This document shows, piece after piece, positions 11,983 to 22,830 of a stretch of 64,000 nucleotides of DNA. The notes beneath the pieces are model-generated. The model worked only from the letters and a program-made list of their open reading frames with translations, did not search any database and was not told where the DNA came from. The stretch lies in contig CM073596.1 in assembly GCA_037074705.1 (NCBI GenBank), positions 16,946,501 through 17,010,500 on the forward strand, written 5' to 3'. Made by a program: the position numbers and the translations under genes. The first letter of the stretch is position 1. Every line of letters begins with the position of its first letter. This DNA is from Zhengitettix transpicula (lineage: Eukaryota > Arthropoda > Insecta > Orthoptera > Tetrigidae).

Positions 11983-12190
11983 CGAATTAATGAATCACTT
12001 AATTTACAAAGTGTTCAGCAATATTAATATTATGCTTTATTTCCTGAAAACTCACGTTTCGAGAAAATGACCAATCGGGAAATTGACCCATCGAGAAAAT
12101 GACTTGTCGGGAAAACGTCAATCGGGATTTGTCCTGTCGAGCAAATGTCAATCAGGATATTGTGGGCGGGAAAACGGATCCCAATTTTTT

Positions 12191-14029
12191 GTTCCTTGCA
12201 TTCTCGAATTTTAGATAATTTGGATTATTAAATAAATTATATTATTAAATATAGAGAATAAAACAAAACGAGTTTCTCAGTAATAATGTGATAATTTAAT
12301 TTGTTCCACCTGTACACAATTATAGGAATGTACAAAAGTATTAAGCTCTTAATTATAAAATCCGTGCAATGGAATAAGCTTTTCTTTTCAAGTACATAGT
12401 TGTAAAAACTACGGCCTTATTCTCCTGTACCGTTTCCTATTTACTTCAGGGCTGCTGTCAATAATCCTCCAGATTTCTTCAAGTTTCCCAGCCGGTATTT
12501 CTCGTTCACAGTAGAAAATAGTTGAGACTTCTTTAAAAGGAAAAAAAAAAAATTTTAGTCCGAACGAAATTATTTCATAACAATACTTAAACGTTCCTTC
12601 GTACAGACAAACTTAAACTAGAGAAACGAAAATTAAGTAATAAAATATTTGATGAACTTATACAGACACTTTTAGTATTTAATTATGACGACGTTTCGAT
12701 ACATTTTTGTAGGAAAAAATTAAAAATTAAAAGTGTATTAGGTCATCAATAGTTTTATTAATTCAAAACAGACGTTAAATTAAAACTTAAAAACTAAGTA
12801 ACTTTAAAATTTAATAATATTATTTCAGTTACTATTTCTTTACATTTCCTTTGTTAAAGCTTTGTATCTGACGTAAGAAAGAAACTGTTTATAAAAATTA
12901 GAGACGTTGAATTAAAACTTAAAAACTAAGTAACTTTAAAATTAAATGAAATTAATTCAGTTACTATTATTTTTACAATTTTTATGTTAAAGATTTGTAT
13001 CTGACGTCACAAAGAAAGTGTTCATAAAAATTTCAAAAATACAATATTGATGTCATAATTTTTTTTCTATTTAAATTAGGACCTGTAATTGAACAATCAG
13101 TCATATACTGAATTATTTTTTTGTTTGTATTATCTTCCAATATAAAGGAAATTCTCGATTAATTTGAAATAGTAGTAGTGGTTATTATTTTCGTAATCTA
13201 CTTCACGTCAACGTTCTAAATAGTTTCGTTTAAAAGTCCTCAACTTTGCATATGAATAAATTTTTTTCAATAGTTATTATAAATTTTGGAACTTAATTAG
13301 AAGAACTTTACTGAACGTATAGGTCGTACAGATCAGCCGCTTTATTCGTCAAAAATATATATTTAAGGTCTTTGCTTTTATTGGCGTTTCTTATAACAAT
13401 ATTAAAAAGTGATAATATATTTCAACGTGTTTTATTTACATTACTGTTTCTTCCTAGTTATTTTCACTCATAGAAAACACACATTGAAACCCAATTAATC
13501 AATTATTTCTGACAATCTCTGTTGGAAACAATTAAATGATAAACAGACAATCGTTCAGCAAACTTACCTATATTGAGAAGACAGAAGTGATCTATGTAGA
13601 CACATTTGTTGTCCGTATAGACTATGTTACGATTCCCGCTGACGATAGGTCCAACTGTAATGAGATTCAACGTCAGAGGGACTGATTTAATTTTTAAGTC
13701 TCTTAGGTAATGTTACAATACATACGTAATCCTTCGTATTGCACGCACAGTTGATTCGCCATTAGTTTACCGGTTCCTCGAAGACTCCTGTCAGGAATTA
13801 ATATTGAATGTGTTCCTTAAGAATGTGACTACAGTCGTGAAATTAATGCAATGAAAGTATTATGTAACTATGATTAATATAACGATAGTTATACAAAAAT
13901 GTCTATGTTGAATACAACTGATATGATAAGGTTCAGTTCGCCTTAAAGTGTTACTTATAATTGTCAAGATTTTTTTATTTATCGCTTTTTGTTAATTCTT
14001 GGCTCATAATTTTCGCTACTGCTCCACCT
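12191..14029. other. AT-rich DNA without genes
   Basis: Nothing recognised apart from the 132-bp duplication at 12771-13034. Composition is strongly AT-rich and frames are short. Confidence 0.45.
12771..13034. repeat. Two tandem copies of a 132-bp unit
   Basis: Units start with GACGTTAAATTAAAACTT at 12771 and GACGTTGAATTAAAACTT at 12903. They share AAAAACTAAGTAACTTTAAA and TTTGTATCTGACGT later in the unit. Confidence 0.75.
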
Positions 14030-14039
14030 ATTTACAGCA

Positions 14040-14700
14040 AAGGTTTTGCTTACTTCCTAATAACAAGCCCCGTAAGAAATAATCTAAGTTGGACTGAGTT
14101 TTAAATTGTCTCGTCCAGAATTTAATCTTAACAGACTGGCTGCAATAACCAACCAAAAGATATGGAACGGTACCGTCAATAAAATCAGAGAAAGCCTTTT
14201 GCCTATCCTTAATATCAATAAAAAGATAATGATAGGATGGATACCGGCACACAGAGGAATAGAGGGAGACGAAAGGGCTAAGATGGTAACATCAGTCCAA
14301 TACGCACTACAAATGATGGGGGACTAGAATATGCCAGAATACTGGAGGAAATATGGCACAAGAGTCGAAGGATTTTATCATAAGGAAGTCGACAACTTCG
14401 GGGAAATATCCTACGCCGACAATCTGTCAGGGAGACAGCAGGAGGTTGTTGGTTGGTTAAAAACTCTCGCTTCCAACCTCACGCCCTCTTATCTATTCTC
14501 TAGATCACCGCAACCAACAAGTCTGCCCTGACGATCCAGCATGTCCTCTACGACTGCCCAAAGCACGACAGGACTAAAAGAGCCACAATTCATAAATGCT
14601 CGAGAAGGGAGATATGTACCTCAGCAGCGGCAATAAATAACCTGCTAAAGTTTAGTAACGAAACCGGCAGTCAAGATCTAATCTAAATGGACAATGAATC
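14040..14700 (+). pseudogene. LINE ORF2 fragment: RNase H domain and C-terminus
   Basis: The frame at 14106-14327 contains GWIPAHRGIEGDERAKMV, the C-terminal active-site region of the RNase H domain carried by I, R1 and LOA-type LINEs (family pattern W-x-P-A-H-x-G-x-x-G-N-E-x-A-D). Here the last aspartate of that pattern is lysine. RNase H degrades RNA in the RNA-DNA hybrid. After a stop and frame changes, the C-terminal segment IQHVLYDCPKHDRTKRATI (from about 14533) follows, ending in QDLI and a stop near 14684. The D-C-P-x-x-x-x-x-R spacing is typical of the cysteine-containing tail of these ORF2 proteins. The reverse transcriptase is missing. The fragment runs directly into the tandem array of its own 3' end. 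Confidence 0.75.
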
Positions 14701-15866
14701 TGAGACTAAGAATAAAATGTACAGGTAACATGAATTAATTGTATTAATTTCAAGTAGTGGGTATAGAATTTCGCCAATGACTTTTATGTTGACGCGTCTA
14801 TAAACAATTTTTTTTAAAAAAATCACGTGATTCGCGGAAATTCTTATAACTAGGAGACACTTAGCACCAGAACCGAATTCTGGCCAGTCAGAAAATAAAC
14901 CCTCTGGAAACCCCATCAGCGCAGAATTTTAACGACCGTACTTTTCAGGTCTCGTTTGTATACAAGGCTGCCTTGACGATCCAGCATGTCCTCTACGACT
15001 GCCCAAAGCACGACAGGACTAAAAGAGTCACAATTCAGAAATACACGAGAAAGGAGATGTGTACCTAAGCAGCGGCAATAAATATCCTCCTAAAGTTTAG
15101 TGACGAAACCGGCAGTCAAGATCTAATCTAAATGGACAATGATTCTGAGACTAAGATTAAAATGTATAGGTAATATAATCAATTGTAATAATTTCAAGGA
15201 GTAGGTATGGAAATTCGCCAACGACTTTTAGGTTGACGCGTCTATAAACAAAAATTTTTAAATCAAATTTCACGTGATTGGCGAATATTCTTATAACTTG
15301 GAGACATTTAGCACCAGAACCAAGTTCTCGTTAGTCAGAAAATCAACCCTCTGGAAACCCAATCAGCGCAGTATTTTAACGACCGTATTTTTCAGGTCTC
15401 GTTCGTATGCAAGGCTGCCCTGACGTTCCAGCATGTCCTCTACGACTGCCCAAAGCACGACAGGACTAAAAGAGCCACAATTCAGAAATGCACGAGACGG
15501 GAGATATGTACCTCAGTAGCGGCAATAAATAACCTGCTAAAGTTTAGTAACGAAACCGGAAGTCAAGATCTAATCTAAATAGACAATGAATCCGATACTA
15601 AGAATAAAATGTATAGGTAATATAATCAATTGTAATAATTTCAAGGAGTAGGTATGGAAATTCGCCAATGACTTTTATGTTGACGCGTCTATAAACAAAT
15701 TATTTTTAAAAAAAATCTTGTGATTGGCGTATATTCTTATAACTTGGAGACACTTAGCACCAGAACCAAGTCCTCGCTAGTCAGAAAATCAACCCTCTGG
15801 AAACCCCATCAGCGCAGAATTTTAACGACCGTATTTTTCAGGTCTCGTTCGTGCTCCGCTGCAAAT
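14529..15866 (+). repeat. Three tandem copies of a LINE 3' end (about 446 bp each)
   Basis: Units begin at 14529, 14974 and 15421 (intervals 445 and 447). Each contains the last about 50 codons of a LINE ORF2 (IQHVLYDCPKHDRTKR... to QDLI, stop). Each then has the same 3' UTR, including TTTATGTTGACGCGTCTATA and CCCTCTGGAAACCC, and ends TTTTTCAGGTCTCGTT. The second unit has a disrupted codon or two, the third is nearly intact. Unit junctions carry about 15 bases (GTATGCAAGGCTGCC) that precede the C-terminal codons. Confidence 0.85.
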
Positions 15867-17251
15867 TCCACAGCTTAACTAATGGCGACATCAAATACAC
15901 GCGAAAATCTTGACAAGTTGCTAATACCTTTATTTATATATGCAGATATGTCAATGACTAAATTCACTGCTCATATTTGGTTGCGGCAGGAAAAATAGAT
16001 CTAGTTAATTAAAACTAATTGAAGAAAGTATGGTCAAAGAAATTCAGTTTATCTTTAAACATTAGACACTTAGAAACCTATACGTACATTGAGTTTCTTG
16101 TGAAGTTTGCCTGAACAGAAACACCGTTATAATTACCCACTGGTTGAACGTTTACGGTCATTTGTCCGTTTATGTCGAGCAAAGGATGAGGATATCTGTA
16201 AATCTCATACCAAATGAAAGGTCCCTGAAAATAAAGTACAGAACAACATTAATTACTAATAATGTGAAAAAAATCCTGACAACTACCAGAATCCAAAATA
16301 TCCTCACTAATTATAATAAATTTAACTTTGATTCTCTTTAACTGTTCTGGATAAGTTAAATTTTTTTGTTCCATGTACGAACTCCTACACCAAAAAAACA
16401 CGTAAACGTAACACAACTTCAAGTATAAAAAAAATTACCCATATAAATTATCCTGAAATCAAGGTCAATATTATTACTATTTAACAACAGAAATTAAATC
16501 TTATAATAATTAAAAATGAATTTCTAATACGATTAACGTAGTTTATTTATTGATTCAGATCTTTAATTACAATTTTCAGCCTTCAAGGACAAAATGAGTT
16601 TATTTATTAATTTAAATAATAAGGAAATATATTCAAAAATTATTAAGTTTTCCGTAGATTTGAAGTCAACTGCAGCTACATAATGAAAAAACAAAACAAT
16701 GCTGTAATAACATTCAAACGATGATTTCTTCAAATAACATATTAGCGAATAAAACTTTTTTAATAATTATTAAATAATGACATTTTTATTAAATTAATTT
16801 GTGGTCTTGTATAAGTTAAATGTAAAGTGACATTTTATGCTCCGGGACGATTGTAATTTAACATACAAGTATTTCAAATGATGAAAAACGTCCAAAATAT
16901 ACGGGATCTAAATAAGGCAACAATTGATTTTCATACAGGAATATTATAAATATAATATTATTGTTTACAATTTGTTCTTCTGTATCACAAAACCGGTCTT
17001 TTAATTCAACAAATGATATTTGAACTAATAATATAAAATTTCGAACAAGGAGTTGATTCTTTAAAATTTATTATACGTACTTCATGTAGGGTTACTCACA
17101 CGAGAGGCTCCAAAATTTTGTTTGCTTGGTGGTGGAATCCTGCAGATACGAGCCTCACAGTGGTTAAAAACCTGTGTTAGTACGACTACGACAAGAAGCA
17201 CAAATGCAAGTGACTTCATTTTTCTGAAAATAACAAGTTGGTATTATAGAA
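15867..17251. other. AT-rich DNA without genes
   Basis: No recognisable coding sequence or repeat. A 65-codon frame at 16144-16341 has no recognisable features. Confidence 0.45.
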
Positions 17252-17640
17252 ATTTTTTTTAGAGTAACAGGCTACATGAGGGTAATCCACATAATGGCAA
17301 CTCTCCTTTAATAACACAGGAAAAGATTTGAAAGGGGGGATTCGGAAGGGTAGAGGAACGCAGCAAAGGGTTAACTAGGGACCCCCGGACTCTAGTTTAA
17401 GAATCCTACCCGGCATTCGCGTAAAAGTGATGCAGGGAAAAGTCGAGAAGAACCTGCATCTGGTAGGTCGGGTATTGGGTACTCTTCCAATGGCGTGAGA
17501 GGGGCTTGCTATGAGGACGCAGCATTCCCTTCACAGTGCCTCGACCAGTTGAGGAGGCAGTTGGCCGACTGTTCCAATGGAAACAGCGAAAACTCTTGCC
17601 GTTTGCCGAAGGTCTGTGACCCCGCAACATACACCTTTTT
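17252..17640 (-). mobile_element. Family-S retroposon copy (minus strand, 5'-truncated)
   Basis: A T run at 17252-17260, then GTAACAGGCTACATGAGGGT and the rest of the family-S body in reverse. The copy is lost beyond the GGGGTCACAGACC block (about 17625). Read on its own strand it is truncated at the head and intact at the tail, as expected for retroposons. Confidence 0.8.
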
Positions 17641-18025
17641 ATTGGTTGTTCTTTTTTATGTGTAGACTGGCTATGTATAGGGTAATCCACATATTGGAAA
17701 CTTCCCTCTTATAGCATAGGGAACGGATTTGAAAGGGTAGAGGAAGGTAGCCAAGGGATAACTAGGGCTCCCAGGCTATGGTTTAAGGATCCTACCCGGC
17801 AATTCGTCTAAAAGTGATGCAGGGAAAACCTTATTAAAACCTGCTACAGGTACGTCTTACCGTATGCCCAAGGACTGCGACCCCGGAATATACACCTTCA
17901 AAACAGACCGAGGTGCCTTAGTTCAAAAAAACCAGAGAGATGTGAAGGCATCGCTAAAGGTAACCTCCGCCGGAGCTCTCTAGGAAGGTTCACCTGCGAG
18001 AGAATTTTCTCGCAGGCTTCCTTGT
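17641..18025 (-). mobile_element. Family-S copy, subfamily B 3' end, internally deleted
   Basis: Its own 3' end is GGATTACCCTATACATAG followed by CCAGTCTACA instead of the poly(A)-ending TAGCCTGTTACCC form. The same ending is present in the copies at 19250-19600 and 63121-63478. An internal segment is missing near 17853, where the TGCAGG stem block jumps to the CTTACCGTATGCCC block. The head hairpin region is retained at about 17985-18023. Confidence 0.75.
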
Positions 18026-18059
18026 GACATACATCTTTTATTTGGTCTCCGTCTCTACC

Positions 18060-18608
18060 CTTACACAAGAAGGAAGCCTGCGAGAGGATTTCTCGCAGGT
18101 GAACCTTCCCAGAGAGCTCTGGCGGGGGCTACCTTTGGGGATGCTCTCACATCTCTCTGGTTTTTTTGAACTAAGGTTCCCACATGCCGAGGCACCTCGG
18201 TCTGTTTTGAGAGGTGTATGTTCCGGGGTCGCAGACCTTGGGCATACGGCAAGAGTTGTCCGCTATTCCTATTGGAATAGTCGGCCAGCTGCCTCCTAAA
18301 CAGGCCAAGGCATGGCGAGGGGTAAGCTGCGTCCCCACAGCAAACTCCTCTCCCGTTATCGGAAGGGCGTGGGACAAGTACCCAATGCCCGACCTACCCG
18401 ATGCAGGTTTTTCTAAGGTTTTCCCTGCATTTCTTTAGACGAATGCCGGGTAGGATCCTTAAAATATAGCCCGGGGGCCATAGTTAACCCTTGGCTGCCT
18501 TCCTCTACCCTTCCGCATCCCCCCTTTCAAATCCCTTCCTATGCTATTAAAGGGGAGTTGCCCAATGTGGATCACCCTCATGTAGCCTGTTGCCCTAAAA
18601 AAAAAAGA
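18060..18608 (+). mobile_element. Family-S retroposon, near full-length copy
   Basis: It starts in the head hairpin (CCTGCGAG...CTCGCAGG near 18077-18100) and runs through the whole body to GTAGCCTGTTGCCC and an A-rich tail. It lies head to head with the copy at 17641-18025 across a spacer of about 35 bases, so the two form a long imperfect palindrome. The head segment (GGTGAACCTTCCCAGAGAGC) is a variant shared only by these two copies, so they may descend from one inverted duplication. Confidence 0.8.
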
Positions 18609-18803
18609 AAAACCTTCCGCAAAGCTGGTAGCAGCCTGCTAGAGGATTCTCTCGCAGGTAACCTGCGACGGATTTTCTCTCGCAGGCAGAACCTTTTAGG
18701 AGAGATACGAAGGGGCTAATCCCTTCCTATGCTATTAAAGGGGAGTTGCCCAATGTGGATCACCCTCAATTAGCCTGTTGCCTTAAAAAACAAAAAAAAA
18801 AAA
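18609..18803 (+). mobile_element. Family-S copy with large internal deletion
   Basis: The head with both hairpins (18640-18690) and AGAACCTTTTAGGAGAGATA is joined directly at AAGGGGCTAATCCC (about 18720) to the last about 75 bases of the family, followed by an A-rich tail. Confidence 0.75.
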
Positions 18804-19249
18804 AGGATGCCTTTTCCTCTCCGTTTTTGAACTAAGGTTCCCACAAGCCGCGGCACCTCGGCCTGTTTTGAGAGGTGTATGTTCTAGGGTCGCAGACCTT
18901 GGGCATACGGTAAGAGTTGTCCGCTATTCCCATTGGAATAGTCGGCCAGCTGCCTCCTAAACTGGTCGAGGCACGGAGAAGTGAATGCTGCGTCCCCACT
19001 GCAAACTCCTCTCCCGCTGTCGGAAGGGCGTGGGACAAGTACCCAATGCCCGACGTACCTGATACAGGTTTTCCTAGGGTTTTCCCTGCATTTCTTTAGG
19101 CGAATGCTTAAAATATGGCCCGGGGGCCCATGTTAACCCTTGGCTACCTTCTTCTACCCTTACGCATCTTCCTTTTCAAATCCCTTCCTATGCTATCAAA
19201 GGGGAGTTGCCCAACGTGGATTACCCTCATGTAGCATGTTGCCCTAAAA
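18804..19249 (+). mobile_element. Family-S retroposon copy, 5'-truncated
   Basis: It starts at GGATGCCTTTTCCTCTCCG and runs to GTAGCATGTTGCCCTAAAAAA. About 15 bases are lost near 19108, where GGCGAATGC joins TTAAAATATGG. It abuts its neighbours on both sides. Confidence 0.8.
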
Positions 19250-19600
19250 AATAGTTGTCCGCTATTCCTATTGGAATGGTCGGCCAGCTGCCTCCTAAAT
19301 TGGTCAAGGCACGGCGAGGGGAAAGCTGCGACCCCACAGCTGACCCCTCTCCCGCCATCGGAAGGGCGTGGGACCAGTACTAAAACCCTGACCTACCTGA
19401 TACAGATTTTTCTAGTATTTTCCCTGCATCACTTTTAGGCGAATTGTCGAGTAGGATCCTTAAACCATAGCCCATGGGCCCTGGTTAACCCTTGGCTACC
19501 TTCCTCCACTCTTCCGCATCCCTTCTTTCAAGTTTCTTTCCTATGCTATAAGAGGGGAGTTGCCACTATGTGGGTTACCCTATACATAGATTGTCTACAC
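19250..19600 (+). mobile_element. Family-S copy, subfamily B
   Basis: It starts in the GTTGTCCGCTATTCC block. It ends GGGTTACCCTATACATAG then ATTGTCTACA, without a clear A tail. It shares ending and internal substitutions (for example GGCACGGCGAGGGGAAAGCT) with the copy at 63121-63478. Confidence 0.75.
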
Positions 19601-20837
19601 GTCAACTTCAGTTAATGAAATAGATAATAGCTGTAAGAAATAAAGTTATTACGATGTGCAGACTTTAACATATTAATTATCTGTTAGCGGATATTGCACA
19701 TGTCAATTTAATAATTTGAAATGGATGTTATAATTACACGAAAAAAATATGAATAAATATTGAAACCGTATAATTGCAAAACAGTGAAATACATTAAAAA
19801 GAATTTTAGGTAATTTAATTATTAAATTTTAATAATATATAAAAAGTATAGATTATTAATACTAATATATAAATATTATAGGTTAATGTGATGGAGCATA
19901 TCAAAGGCTACAAAGAAGAATCAATATAATAAATAACTGAGACTGAAGTCTACTCAAAATATTTAACAATATAAAATACAGCCTATAAATAAACGGTTTT
20001 TTTTAACATCTTCGCCCAATTTCTTCTCACACTAAATGATATATATCGCAAACAACAGTCTCCTTTATATCAAAATATTTACGAAATGTTTGATAACAAC
20101 AATTTAGGGGAATGTTGATAAAAATGTTAACATTTTCTAGAATCTCTGTTACAATACAAATGTGATTAATTTATCGTATGTTTGTAATTACACCTCATCA
20201 GGAAAACTCAAACTCGTGTATGGTTTTCGAAAGCACAGATACATATATGTATATAAAAATTTTGTTACTGGCCTGAGTAATTAATACCCTAAAATGCACT
20301 GAGCTAAAATCAAATATTTTGTCACGCGACAAAAATTGCGACGGAAATGTGTACATATTGTACAGAACTTGGTAAACTTGCGTTTATATGTGAAATTCGC
20401 CCCGATGGAACAAATTGTGCGGCAATTATTGGAATAAATACCAAACATAGCTCCCGTTTATCAAGTCAGAGAACACGAACGAAGCCGTTCATATGCTTGG
20501 ATGTTTTATGTGAACCGGGCAATGACTGATCGTATAATATTTTATTTTTAATAAATAATACTATTAGTCAAAATTGTTGTGGATATTAAAATTTTCCTTT
20601 CTGTTAACTTTCATCTGAAAGGACTAGGAACGAATAAAATATAATGTAAAACACAGAAAGTAATGTAATTAATTTTAGCGAGTAATCTAAGGCTTTTCCT
20701 TCACTACTCAAAATGCTTGAAAAATTAAATGGTTTACATTGTGTAGTAAATAAAATGTTCAATCACAATTTTTGAATATTTTGTTCGTAGTATTGGACCA
20801 AAGAAATTTCTGGAACTATTTTGAATATTATTTTAAA
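19601..20837. other. AT-rich DNA without genes
   Basis: Nothing recognised. A 60-codon frame at 20347-20529 resembles no known family. Confidence 0.45.
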
Positions 20838-21915
20838 CTATCTGGATGCCCGGCGTTGCCCGGTTTATGCATAATTCTCGATTTGACTCCAATCTAGGTT
20901 GCTTTTGCGTTATTTTTTTCTGTAATGCACCTCGACTCATCCCTAAATGTGCTCTCCTCCCATGCCAAAAGGGGTTGAACTCATTTACCTCGAAATATTT
21001 TTATTTGGCGAGTATGTCGGCCGTTTGATCATGTTCGAAAATTTCCACCACCGCTACAAAAAGACGTAATTCCAAACAAAAATCGCCCGGTTACCTTGTT
21101 TAAAAATTTCTACCCCCGCCCAGGCCCCGCGTCCCATCGCCTTACCCAGTTTTTCACAATGAAACTCGGCGGCATTTATAACCACGGAAGTGACTAGAAT
21201 TCCTGTTGTTTTTGCGACCTTTATATATAAGGCCCCTCCACGCCCACCCCTAAGCGTTTTCCCCTCCCATGCCGAAAAGGGTTAAAATTATACACAAACA
21301 AAATCGGTAGAAATACTATCAAAATCATTAATCCCGGGAAAATATTCCACGCAAATATCGATCGTTTAACATGTTAGAAAGTCTCCACTAATGTTCACTT
21401 CCGCTTTGGTTTTTTGCGTTTCGAAATCAATAACCCCGATTTGATTCGAATCTCGATCTTATCCGCGTTATTTTCATGTAACACCCCACCAACCCCTACC
21501 CCTAAGTGTGTTCCCCTGCCATGTCGAAATTATACACAGAGAATATCTACAGATGATTTTAAGTGACACCGAAAAATATTTATTAGACGCAAATATCGGC
21601 TGATCAACGTGATGGAAAATTTTCACTCCTCTTCACCCTGTAAATTACATGTCATAATTAATCTGAGCTACATCCTTAACCCCGGATTCGACTCCAATCT
21701 CGAACTTCCAATCGTTTTGTGTATCTAATATTTCTAACGTTTATTGTTTGAATTTGTCAATGAGAAAAGAAACGGTCACATAAATAACTAAATTTTCTAA
21801 ATGAACAGAATCTGGCTACAAGCTTCTTTTAGCATCCATAGACCTACCTGTGCCGTAGTCGTTCCAGAGCGCAATGTAACGTTAGAAAGTTTTGACCGTT
21901 GTATATATATAGAGA
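20838..21915 (-). mobile_element. Non-autonomous Helitron (minus strand)
   Basis: On the minus strand the 3' end reads AAACCGGGCAACGCCGGGC then ATCCAGATAG. This matches the hairpin plus CTRR-type end of the other Helitrons here (45317-45345, 59319-59344), with the final CTAG mutated. Inside are repeated blocks such as GATTGGAGTCAAAT and CCCCTAAG/CATGCC segments, present about three times at intervals of 240-340 bases. The same blocks are found in the Helitron at 58662-59344. The 5' end near 21915 (TCTCTATATATATACAACGG on the minus strand) is plausible but not certain. No Rep-helicase is encoded. Confidence 0.6.
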
Positions 21916-22666
21916 AGGGGGCTGATAGTGTACACTCATCTGATATAATTGAGGTTTTGTAGTTCCATAGAGACTCGGACAAGGTCACAGTTGCGTTTGC
22001 AATTCATCCACTCCAAGTGCCGCTTCACAGCCATGGCACATATATACTAAGCACAAATGTTTTTCATCAAATGTAAATGATTCGATTCATTTAAATTATG
22101 TGTCTGGCTTTACTAATTATTAATCTGTTTTGGAGTGTATCTTCCATGACGTGCAAGTAATCGAATTTAGAATCAAGTATATATGATCTGATGGTCTTAT
22201 TTCGCTTCCCCGTTTGTCTCATGTTGTCCGTACATTTCTACATTTTTAGACACACTACAAGCCAATCTTCTTATGCTCAGTCATCTTCAACAGTTTATAT
22301 ACGTTACTGCATTAGTCTTCATAACTATCGGCACACTCTTTTTTATATCACAGATCATAAAAAAGCGGAGCAGAACCAGGAAACGATTACAGCCTACAGT
22401 AAAACAAACCAAATATATTAGACAAAAATTCAGAAAATTAATATTTAAAAGTTAAATTTACACATTTACATTGAATGTATTTCTCCTAAATCAACACAGA
22501 TAAATATAAAAAATGTGCCTAATTTAATACATTTATAGAATATAAAAATGTCATTGCTGTAGGAAAATAAAAACAAATTTACATTTGAATTATAACGAGA
22601 GAAATAATTACAATTCAAAAAATTCCAAATCTAAATAATTTGGTGGAGGGATTTTAAAAAAATTCG
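21916..22666. other. Non-coding stretch
   Basis: Open frames at 22191-22421 and 22273-22455 overlap in different phases, are rich in hydrophobic and basic residues, and match nothing I recognise. No other structure seen. Confidence 0.4.
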
Positions 22667-22830
22667 AAACTGTCCCACGCCATTCCGGAGAGGGGTTTGC
22701 TGTGGGGACGCAGCATTCCCTTCTCAGTGCCTCGACCAGTTTAGGAGGCAGTTGGCCGACTGTTCTAACAGGAACAGGAACAGCGAACAACTTTTACCAC
22801 ATGCCCAAGGTCTCTGACCCCTGGAAATTC
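22667..22830 (-). mobile_element. Family-S fragment (minus strand)
   Basis: Only the middle of the family is present, from CTGTCCCACGCC to CCCAAGGTCTCTGACCCC, truncated at both ends. An extra GGAACA repeat sits in the TTCC-AATGGGAA block. Confidence 0.75.

Larger units (their letters stand above)
10080..12190. mobile_element. Foldback-like element with long inverted arms
   Basis: The reverse complement of the left arm (about 10080-10265) aligns with the right arm (about 11972-12190). Shared strings include AATTGTTCCACGAATTAATG, a TTAATATTATGCTTTRTTTC block and GGAAAACGTCAATCGGGAT. The outer part of each arm contains short, imperfect tandem repeats of about 16 bases of the form TCAATCGGGAAAATGA. 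Long inverted arms built partly of short tandem repeats are characteristic of foldback-type DNA elements. Between the arms lie a second, inner inverted repeat and one family-S retroposon. No transposase frame is visible, so any activity would have needed a helper. The outer ends and target duplication were not determined. Confidence 0.55.
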
